From contig CAZIRB010000109.1 of the NCBI GenBank assembly GCA_964541695.1, forward strand, positions 1 through 6,933: a DNA stretch of 6,933 nt, read 5' to 3'. The notes beneath the pieces are model-generated. The model was not told the DNA's origin and did no database searches. It was given only the letters and a program-made list of their open reading frames with translations. Positions 1 through 5,579 of the stretch are shown in pieces (the first letter of the stretch is position 1; each line of letters starts with the position of its first letter). Both the position numbers and the translations under genes were made by a program. This DNA is from CAZKGE01 sp964541695 (GTDB lineage Bacteria > Bacillota > Clostridia > Christensenellales > CAG-138).

Positions 1-1
1 G

Positions 2-157
2 GGCGGTTCGCTTGCAAAAAAAGCTGGTGAAACGGCCGCGCAGCATGCGCATTGGCTGGGAATTTCAAATGCGGATATTGCTGCGGCAAGGACACGGCTC
101 AAGCAAGGAACGACGGCATGGCGCTTGGATGATGCCTCGGGCGAGCAAGAAAAATAG
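2..157 (+). CDS. Possible 3' end of an unrecognised gene (partial)
   Basis: Reading from base 2, the frame is open for 51 codons and stops at TAG 155-157; the 5' end lies outside the window. The peptide begins GGSLAKKAGETAAQHAHWLG and continues as an apparently helical, alanine-rich stretch ending in WRLDDASGEQEK. Its composition looks like a normal soluble protein, while overlapping frames give arginine-rich or cysteine-rich sequence. Third-position GC is only about 47%, lower than the clearly coding genes here, so it may be a gene of different origin or not a gene. The segment LGISNADIAAARTRLKQG loosely resembles a small C-terminal helix-turn-helix, as in some plasmid-type primase/helicase proteins, but I do not recognise the family. 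It would converge with the kinase gene. Confidence 0.33.
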   Translation, partial: GGSLAKKAGETAAQHAHWLGISNADIAAARTRLKQGTTAWRLDDASGEQEK

Positions 158-173
158 CATGGTTCAGGTCAAG

Positions 174-220
174 CGCGTTGATTGTTTCGCTTTCCGGTCT
201 CCTTGCCGAAGCAATACGCG
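174..220. repeat. Long imperfect inverted repeat (hairpin)
   Basis: Bases 174-178 (CGCGT) pair with 216-220 (ACGCG). After a two-base bulge (179-180), bases 181-189 (ATTGTTTCG) pair with 207-215 (CGAAGCAAT), with one G-U pair in + strand RNA. That makes 14 pairs around a 17-nt loop. It begins 7 nt beyond the kinase stop codon, where a terminator for the minus-strand operon or a bidirectional terminator would be expected. Neither strand has a run of T straight after the stem, so it is not a textbook intrinsic terminator. It could be a transcript-end stabiliser, a Rho-linked structure or a remnant of a mobile element. Confidence 0.45.
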
Positions 221-227
221 GCACATC

Positions 228-2006
228 CTAACGCAGCACGTTGATTTGCACGTCTCGACCGCTTAGGGCTTGCTCGATTCGCTCGCTCTGCTCGGACGTG
301 CAGTCGACGGTGCGCAAGTCGGGCAACTGCGCGAGCGGCGAAAAATCGGTCGCGTTGATTCCAACCAGATTGATGTATTGCAGGTTTTTCAGCTGTATCA
401 GGCCCGTGAGATCGGTAATGGGATTGTCCTGAATGCACAATCCGCGCAATTCCGGGAAAAGACCGATCTGGCCGATGTCGGATATGTCGTTACCTAGCAG
501 GTCGAGAAAGCTAAGGTTACTAAGGTTTTGAAGCGCGCTTAGTTCCGATATGCCGCAGCGATACATGGTCAAATCCTTCAGTCGCATCAACTCTCCGCAG
601 ATTGCGGCCTGATCCTCCGACATGTCGCTGAGCCGAATCCACTCGAGATGCGGTAGCTGCCGAAGCGGCGTGTAATCCGCCACGGGCGTTTCGAACAGGG
701 ATAGAAAGGTCAGAGGAAGGTTGGTTATCGGCGCGATATTGGTCACTCGCGTCCGGCTTAGGTCGAGGGAAGCAAGGGTCGATATCGCGGCGAGCGGGCC
801 GGCGTCGGAGATCGGGTTGTCGTCGAGCACCAACTCGGTAAGCGGCCCACATTCGGGGAGGATCGATAGATCGGTAATCACGTTGCCGCCGAGTCCCAGC
901 TTGGTCAGATGCAGACCCTTGAGCGGGGAAAGGTCGCCGATAGACTGATTGAACAGCGCAAGCTGCTCAAGGTTGGGCATATGCGCGATATCGGCCAGCG
1001 TATTGACGGTGCCGACACTATCCTCCGGCGCACCGTTCAGATAGTCGCCGTCACCCGAGATGTAGTGATCCTCCCAGGCGTCGTAGATTTGATTGCCGCA
1101 GATCAAGAGAACCGTGACCTTGTTTAAATCCTCCTGTGTAACGATCGCGTCCGCCTCCAGGCCAAGCTGCCGGCGAACCGCCTGCCCGATCAGCGGAGAC
1201 GCGAAGGTATAGCCCGACGCGGCTGGCGTCTGCGCCGCTTCCGCGGTGGGCGAGGGCGGGACTGCTTGCGCCTCCATAGCGGCGGAGTTCCGCGCAAAAA
1301 GAACCGCGCACACGCCGACCCCCACGAGCAGCACCGTTGCGACAGCGGCCATGAGATATCGCCTTGCCGGATGCAGTGCGCGGTTCAGATGCCGCTGAAG
1401 CGCGCAGACGGAGGGATACCGGTTTGTGGGATCGAAGCGGACGCAGCGCCGCACGACCCTGCGCAGCGCGCGATCCGTTATGGCGGACGCCGCCCGCGGG
1501 TCGCACGAGCCGGTCAGCAGAAAGAGCAGCAGCACGCCCGTGGAATATACGTCCGAGCGGACGTCGGTCTGCATGTAGCCGAACTGTTCGGGCGCGGCGG
1601 TAGCCTGCGTACCCATACAGACGGTATCGTTGCGCGCGGCGTCGTCGAAGCGGCGAGCGATACCGAAGTCGATCAGTGCGCACTGGCCTTGAGGCGTGCG
1701 CAGCACGTTCTGGGGTTTGATGTCCCGATGGATGACGGGCGGATTCTGGCCGTGGAGGCAGCGCAGCGCGCCGCAAAGCCGCAGGATCAGCCGTATCGCG
1801 TCCGCGCTGGACATGGGTCCGGTTTCGGACACAAGCTGTTCGAGGGATACGCCTTCTATATATTCCCGGACTAGATACTCCCGGCCNNNNNNNNNNNNNN
1901 NNNNNNNNNNNNNNNNNNNNNNNNNNNNNNNNNNNNNNNNNNNNNNNNNNNNNNNNNNNNNNNNNNNNNNNNNNNNNNNNNNNNNNCTGATATGCGAATT
2001 CATCAC
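228..2006 (-). CDS. Membrane Ser/Thr protein kinase with extracellular leucine-rich repeats (N-lobe in assembly gap)
   Basis: Hanks-type receptor kinase; numbering counts the gap as 100 bases. Residues 7-40 are unknown because of the N run. Residues 41-210 are the rest of the kinase fold: hinge YLVREYIEG, catalytic loop HRDIKPQN (Asp95, Lys97, Asn100), DFG at 113-115 and APEQ at 139-141, so it looks catalytically competent as far as visible. The glycine loop and VAIK lysine are not visible. A basic stretch precedes one membrane helix (about 217-238), predicting an inside kinase and an outside C-terminus. A Pro/Ala-rich linker leads to an LRR cap and about 10-11 LRR units of roughly 22 residues (about 337-575) with LxxLxLxxNxI patterns. 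Start is GTG 2006 or ATG 2003, 4 nt after the HTH gene stop with no clear Shine-Dalgarno, suggesting translational coupling. Likely autophosphorylates and phosphorylates cytosolic targets; ligand unknown. Confidence 0.9.
   Translation of the reverse strand: MMNSHIXXXXXXXXXXXXXXXXXXXXXXXXXXXXXXXXXXGREYLVREYIEGVSLEQLVSETGPMSSADAIRLILRLCGALRCLHGQNPPVIHRDIKPQNVLRTPQGQCALIDFGIARRFDDAARNDTVCMGTQATAAPEQFGYMQTDVRSDVYSTGVLLLFLLTGSCDPRAASAITDRALRRVVRRCVRFDPTNRYPSVCALQRHLNRALHPARRYLMAAVATVLLVGVGVCAVLFARNSAAMEAQAVPPSPTAEAAQTPAASGYTFASPLIGQAVRRQLGLEADAIVTQEDLNKVTVLLICGNQIYDAWEDHYISGDGDYLNGAPEDSVGTVNTLADIAHMPNLEQLALFNQSIGDLSPLKGLHLTKLGLGGNVITDLSILPECGPLTELVLDDNPISDAGPLAAISTLASLDLSRTRVTNIAPITNLPLTFLSLFETPVADYTPLRQLPHLEWIRLSDMSEDQAAICGELMRLKDLTMYRCGISELSALQNLSNLSFLDLLGNDISDIGQIGLFPELRGLCIQDNPITDLTGLIQLKNLQYINLVGINATDFSPLAQLPDLRTVDCTSEQSERIEQALSGRDVQINVLR
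1887..1986. other. Assembly gap (100 N)
   Basis: There are exactly 100 ambiguous bases, the conventional filler for a gap of unknown size. It lies inside the kinase gene, between the first six codons and the hinge region. A kinase N-lobe normally puts about 75-90 residues before the hinge, but only about 40 fit here, so the true gap is probably larger than 100 bases. The two flanks agree in frame, which could happen by chance. Confidence 0.97.
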
Positions 2007-2010
2007 GGGC

Positions 2011-2457
2011 TTATGTGAGCAAGGGCTCGCCGATGCCGTCGAGCAGCATCTCGGTCTCGATTAAGCCCAGTTGGTGATGGATGCAGTAGAGTAAGGCGGC
2101 GTCCCGATGGTTCTTGGGATAGAGCTCGCCGCGCTGCGCGATCTTGAGCAACCGCTGCGTTTCGGCGAGCGTGAGCTTCATTGCGAGCGCGATGCGCAGC
2201 AGCGTGTCCCGCTTGGGATTCCGTTGCCCGGCGAAGATCAGATAGCCCGTGGAACGCTCGAGGTCGGCCGCCTCGATGACGGCTTGCTTGGTTAGACTGT
2301 GCTGGGCAAGCAGTTCGTTGAGATAGGTATGCGTGCGGGCGCCGGAAAGGCTTTCTCCCGCATCCTCATAAAAGCTTGTAAGCGAGTCGGCGCTTTGAAT
2401 CAGCGCGAGCAGCTCGTCGGTGGAAAAATTACTGGAAGCCTTGCGTCTCCGATCCAT
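2011..2457 (-). CDS. Small helix-turn-helix protein paired with the kinase
   Basis: A 148-residue cytosolic protein. Residues about 45-105 form an XRE-like helix-turn-helix: YLNELLAQHSLTKQAVIEAA, then the recognition segment around RSTGYLIFAGQRNPKRDTLL, then LAMKLTLAETQRLLKIA. The C-terminus (about 110-148, with LYPKNHRDAAL) is typical of a clostridial family I know from sites next to Ser/Thr kinase genes. The first 40 residues are polar and probably flexible. I chose ATG 2457; an in-frame ATG at 2505 would add 16 residues (164 in total), but it overlaps an exact TATAAT -10 box, so it is probably not transcribed as coding. The Shine-Dalgarno at 2457 is weak (GGCGG, about 7 nt upstream). The gene is first in a two-gene unit with the kinase. 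It may be a DNA-binding regulator, perhaps of this divergent region, or a kinase substrate; both are inference. Confidence 0.85.
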   Translation of the reverse strand: MDRRRKASSNFSTDELLALIQSADSLTSFYEDAGESLSGARTHTYLNELLAQHSLTKQAVIEAADLERSTGYLIFAGQRNPKRDTLLRIALAMKLTLAETQRLLKIAQRGELYPKNHRDAALLYCIHHQLGLIETEMLLDGIGEPLLT

Positions 2458-2503
2458 ATAAATACCGCCGTGTCGAGGATGAGCGTCTCCGTCTAATACT
2501 GTC

Positions 2504-2509
2504 ATTATA
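2504..2509 (-). promoter_or_regulatory. Candidate promoter -10 box for the HTH-kinase operon
   Basis: The minus strand reads TATAAT exactly at 2509-2504. A consensus -35 is absent: at 17-18 bp spacing the best hexamers (TTCCAT, CTTCCA) match only 2-3 of 6 positions, which would fit an activator-dependent promoter. Predicted transcription would start near 2497, giving a leader of about 40 nt before ATG 2457. Confidence 0.45.
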
Positions 2510-2538
2510 TCCCGGTGGTCGGGCGCATGGAAGCGTGA

Positions 2539-2550
2539 TTTTGCGCAAAA
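2539..2550. promoter_or_regulatory. Perfect 12-bp palindrome, possible operator
   Basis: TTTTGCGCAAAA is a perfect inverted repeat, centred about 48 bp upstream of the predicted minus-strand transcription start, just beyond the weak -35 region. That position suits an activator or dimeric repressor site. The neighbouring HTH protein is one possible ligand. The assignment rests only on symmetry and position. Confidence 0.35.
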
Positions 2551-2603
2551 CGGGAAAAAGTTTGGTTAGTCTGCAATTTGTAAGCCAAAGCGCGTTTCAG
2601 GAT

Positions 2604-2612
2604 TGAGATAAT
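2604..2612 (+). promoter_or_regulatory. Candidate extended -10 promoter for the TIR-SPFH operon
   Basis: TGAGATAAT combines the extended -10 TG dinucleotide with GATAAT (5 of 6 matches to TATAAT). No good -35 lies 16-18 bp upstream, which an extended -10 can tolerate. Transcription would start near 2619 and give a leader of about 150 nt before GTG 2769. Confidence 0.3.
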
Positions 2613-2629
2613 ATACTGAATGAGCTTTG

Positions 2630-2681
2630 CCGGGGCTTTTTCCCGGATCGACAGCGAGAGACTGTCTTCGGGCCGATCGCT
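2630..2681 (+). promoter_or_regulatory. Cluster of overlapping inverted repeats in the leader of the TIR gene
   Basis: Several short stems can form: CCGGG 2630-2634 with CCCGG 2642-2646; GACAG 2650-2654 with CTGTC 2662-2666; GATCG 2646-2650 with CGATC 2674-2678; and AGCGA 2653-2657 with TCGCT 2677-2681, followed by CAGTTTTTC. Some exclude each other, and the last precedes a T run, so an attenuator-like switch is conceivable. All stems are only 5 bp, so this is weak evidence. Confidence 0.22.
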
Positions 2682-2757
2682 CAGTTTTTCGACGTGATTT
2701 TATACATATGCTTGCTTAAGGGATGACGAACCCATAAGAAACGTGTTTCATAGGGGG

Positions 2758-2762
2758 AGGAG
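2758..2762 (+). promoter_or_regulatory. Ribosome binding site of the TIR gene
   Basis: AGGAG sits 6 nt before GTG 2769 inside a purine-rich run (GGGGGAGGAGAGA). This strong site fixes the GTG as the start. The zinc ribbon beginning at Cys7 supports the same start. Confidence 0.8.
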
Positions 2763-2768
2763 AGATCT

Positions 2769-5516
2769 GTGAGCCGCTATTTGGAATGCAAGCAATGCGG
2801 GGGGCAGGTGCCGTGCGAGGACGGCAAGGGTGTGGCGGTCTGTCCGTATTGCGGGTCGCAGAATACGGTCGGCAAATCCGCAATTTCACAAGGCGGATTG
2901 GTAAACCGCGCGAACTACCTGCGCCGCAACAACGAGTTTGACAAGGCCGCCGCCGTGTATGAGGAACTGCTCAAGCTTGACAACACGGACTACGAGGCCC
3001 ACTGGGGGCTTGTGCTATGCAAGTTCGGCATCGAGTATGTCGAGGACCCGGGCAGCGGGGAACGCGTTCCTACGTGCCATCGCACGTATCCGGACTCGAT
3101 TTTCGCGGACGCCGGCTACAAATCCGCTCTGGAGTACGCGCCGCTCGACGTACGCGAGGTGTATGAAAAGGAAGCGGCCCAGATCGATCGGATTCAGAAG
3201 AACATCATCGCGCTTTCGAAGCGCGAGGAGAAGTACGACGTATTCCTCTGCTATAAGGAGCAGGACGCGTCCGGGAAGCGTACCGAGGACAGTGTGATCG
3301 CGCAGGAGTTGGAGTTCGAGCTGACGCGGCGCGGATATCGGGTGTTTTTCGCGCGAAAGACGCTGGACCGGGTGCTCGGCAGCGAATACGAGCCGATCAT
3401 CTACGCGGCGCTGCAGAGCGCGCGGGCGATGGTGGTGCTTGGGACGAAAGCGGAGCATTTCAGCGCGGTGTGGGTGCGCAACGAGTGGAGCCGGTATCGG
3501 GAACTGATCAAGCGCGGCGCGGACAAGGTGCTGATTCCGGCGTACCGGGGCATGTCGCCGGGCGATCTGCCGATGGAGCTGTCGGCCCTGCAGGCGCTGG
3601 ACATGGGCAAGCTCGGGTTCGTGCAGGACCTCTGCGACGGCATCGACCGATTTACGCGCGCATCCAAGCACGCGCCGGAAGCGGCCTCCGCCGGCGCGCC
3701 CGCCGCAACCGGTACGCCGGGCGCGGAGGCGCTGGTTAAGCGGGCGTTCCTCTTCCTCGAGGAGGGGAAGAACGAAAAAGCGGCCGAATACTTCGAGCGC
3801 GTGCTGGACCAAAACCCCGAGGAGCCGCGCGCCTATATGGGCAGGCTCCTGCTCGAGCTGCAATGCCGAACCGAGAAGGATCTTTTACTTCTCAGCGAGC
3901 CCTTGACCAGCCGCTACAACTATAAAAAGGCGGTGCAGTTCGCGCAGGGCGAGCTGCGGGAGCGCTATGAGGCGCTGAACCGGACCATTGCCGAGCGCAT
4001 CGAGCAAGCCAAGCGCATCGAGGCCGAGAAGGAGGAGCGGCGGCGCGCGGAGAAAGAGGCCGAACTGGAACGCAGGCGTGCGGAGGAAGCGGCCCTCGTG
4101 GCCAAGCGGCAGGCGGAGAAAGCCGAGGAGGAACGGCAGCGCAAGCTGAAGAAAGAGAAGAAGAAGCGATTCAATCGGGTCTTCTGGCCCGTCTTTCTCG
4201 GCTCCATCGTCGCAATCGTATTCGCCGTGGCCGCAATCAACCGCATGAATCAATACGACAAGGCGCTATCGCTGATGTCGCAGGGAGAGTATCGCGAGGC
4301 GCAGTATATCTTTGCGGGTTTAAACGACTATCGGGATTCCGACACGAAATTGACTGAGGCGTTCGAGCTGGCAAACAAGGCGGACTATGAACGCGCCGGC
4401 ACGCTGATGGCGGCCGGTCAACACGAAGAAGCGGCCAAACTCTACCGGCAGCTCGGGACATACGGCGACGCGCCGACGCGGTTGATCGAGGCGGGGTATC
4501 AGGCCGCGCTTGACCGCTATGCCGCCGACGATTGCGCGGAGGCGGCGCATAGGCTCGCCGCGATGGACCACTACAAGGAGTCGGACGCCTATCTGCACGC
4601 GTGCGCGGTCGCGCTCTTTGCAGCGGAGGACTACGGCGCCGCGGTGCGCGCGTGGCAGGCCGGCGGCAGCCGGCTGGCCGACGCGAGGCAGGATGCGGAG
4701 CTCATCGAATGCGTGGACTGGTTCGAGCATTCGATCGCGGGATACGGGCACCTTATCGGCGTCAATGTAGACGGCTCCTGCGTGTCGACTGGTCTCAACG
4801 ACAGGGGCCAGCGCGACGTTTCCGAATGGCGCGGCGTCGTAGAGGTTGCGGCATCGTCATCCTGCACGATAGGGCTCGCTTATGATGGTACGACGGGCGC
4901 GGTGGGAGAGAAAGCGTTCGGCCAGTGCGACGTTTCCAAATGGAAGGATATCGTCCAAGTCGCCGCGGGCAACTGGCACACGGTCGGCCTCAAAAAGAAG
5001 GGGGCGGTCGTCGCGGTCGGCAGCAACGACAAAGGGCAATGCGACGTGTCCGACTGGCGAAACATTGTTGAAATTGCTGCGGCTTGGTCGAATACCGTCG
5101 GCCTGCGGTCGGATGGGACTGTGATCGTGGCCGGCGACAACGAAAATGGCCAGTGCGATGTTTCGGAATGGACGGGTATCGTCGCCGTCGCTTCGGGCGG
5201 CGCGTACACGGTAGGGCTCAAGGATGACGGGACCGTGGTCGTGGCCGGTTCGTTCGATCAAAAGAGCGTGTCCGGCTGGCAGGACATCGTCGCGATTTCT
5301 GCGTTGACCCCGGGTATGTTGGGGCTAAAAGCCGACGGAACCGTGGTTTACGCAGGCAACAACTATTACGGACAGGACCAGATCGGCGATTGGAGAAACA
5401 TCATTGCCATCGCCGCGTGCAACGGATTTGTCGCTGGCGTGGATGAAGATGGGCTCGTTCACGTGGTCGGGGATAGTTCCAACGAGGTTTCCGCGGGCTC
5501 CTGGGACCTCTGGTAG
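2769..5516 (+). CDS. Zinc-ribbon / TIR / transmembrane / RCC1-propeller protein
   Basis: A 915-residue multidomain signalling protein. Order: zinc ribbon (Cys7, Cys10, Cys25, Cys28); TPR-like helices (about 46-90); TIR domain (about 155-295) opening with KYDVFLCYKEQD and containing the clostridial TIR signatures GYRVFFARKTLD and VWVRNEWSRY; Ala/Pro linker (about 296-318); TPR pair (319-366); charged coiled coil rich in Arg, Glu and Lys (about 397-468); one membrane helix (about 471-490) preceded by KKEKKKR, predicting an inside N-terminus; four helical repeats with YxDS/YxDA motifs (about 495-655); seven RCC1-like units (661-915). TIR domains either mediate protein interaction or cleave NAD+. 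At the place where I expect the catalytic Glu (TLE in related proteins from memory), this protein has Asp200. No signal peptide. First gene of a + strand unit, divergent from the HTH-kinase pair. Likely a membrane sensor with an inward TIR output. Confidence 0.88.
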   Translation: MSRYLECKQCGGQVPCEDGKGVAVCPYCGSQNTVGKSAISQGGLVNRANYLRRNNEFDKAAAVYEELLKLDNTDYEAHWGLVLCKFGIEYVEDPGSGERVPTCHRTYPDSIFADAGYKSALEYAPLDVREVYEKEAAQIDRIQKNIIALSKREEKYDVFLCYKEQDASGKRTEDSVIAQELEFELTRRGYRVFFARKTLDRVLGSEYEPIIYAALQSARAMVVLGTKAEHFSAVWVRNEWSRYRELIKRGADKVLIPAYRGMSPGDLPMELSALQALDMGKLGFVQDLCDGIDRFTRASKHAPEAASAGAPAATGTPGAEALVKRAFLFLEEGKNEKAAEYFERVLDQNPEEPRAYMGRLLLELQCRTEKDLLLLSEPLTSRYNYKKAVQFAQGELRERYEALNRTIAERIEQAKRIEAEKEERRRAEKEAELERRRAEEAALVAKRQAEKAEEERQRKLKKEKKKRFNRVFWPVFLGSIVAIVFAVAAINRMNQYDKALSLMSQGEYREAQYIFAGLNDYRDSDTKLTEAFELANKADYERAGTLMAAGQHEEAAKLYRQLGTYGDAPTRLIEAGYQAALDRYAADDCAEAAHRLAAMDHYKESDAYLHACAVALFAAEDYGAAVRAWQAGGSRLADARQDAELIECVDWFEHSIAGYGHLIGVNVDGSCVSTGLNDRGQRDVSEWRGVVEVAASSSCTIGLAYDGTTGAVGEKAFGQCDVSKWKDIVQVAAGNWHTVGLKKKGAVVAVGSNDKGQCDVSDWRNIVEIAAAWSNTVGLRSDGTVIVAGDNENGQCDVSEWTGIVAVASGGAYTVGLKDDGTVVVAGSFDQKSVSGWQDIVAISALTPGMLGLKADGTVVYAGNNYYGQDQIGDWRNIIAIAACNGFVAGVDEDGLVHVVGDSSNEVSAGSWDLW
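4749..5513 (+). repeat. Seven tandem RCC1-type repeats (about 114 bp period)
   Basis: Protein units start at residues 661, 700, 738, 776, 814, 850 and 888, with lengths 39, 38, 38, 38, 36, 38 and 28. The consensus is roughly TVGLxxDGTVVxAG, then GQCDVSxW, then IVxIAA. The GQ codons of units 1-4 begin at 4806, 4920, 5034 and 5148, exactly 114 bases apart. Seven units fit the closed seven-bladed RCC1 fold. Unit 5 lacks two residues and the GQC motif, and unit 7 is short and ends the protein. The DNA copies have diverged, so this is old duplication kept for structure. Confidence 0.85.
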
Positions 5517-5564
5517 ACAGACGCGAGAAAAAACCCATGATGTATGCGCGAAACAATCAGGAAA

Positions 5565-5570
5565 GGAAGG
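5565..5570 (+). promoter_or_regulatory. Ribosome binding site fixing the SPFH start
   Basis: GGAAGG lies 9 nt before ATG 5580, in a GA-rich run. The in-frame ATG at 5544 has no such site upstream, so the shorter start is preferred. Confidence 0.65.
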
Positions 5571-5579
5571 GCATCGGAC

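Noticed and set aside
12..266. 84-codon + strand frame at the left edge
   Set aside because: It is arginine-rich and runs into the kinase gene's 3' end. The frame from base 2 gives more natural protein sequence.
1051..1874. Open frames on both strands over the kinase gene (1051-1776 minus, 1266-1874 plus)
   Set aside because: Both overlap the kinase, which shows HRD, DFG and APE motifs in its own frame. The alternatives have no recognisable motifs.
2630..2646. CCGGG/CCCGG hairpin as an intrinsic terminator
   Set aside because: The T run is in the loop, not after the stem, and there are only five pairs.
3015..3863. 282-codon open frame on the minus strand
   Set aside because: It is antisense to the TIR region, with arginine- and leucine-rich low-information sequence. 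The + strand has a clear domain structure and ribosome binding site.
4806..5170. Regular 114-bp spacing suggesting a CRISPR-like or satellite repeat
   Set aside because: The repeats are in frame, diverged at the DNA level and encode RCC1 units; there are no conserved direct repeats with unique spacers.
5544..5579. Upstream ATG adding 12 residues to the SPFH protein
   Set aside because: It has no Shine-Dalgarno, while ATG 5580 has GGAAGG at good spacing.
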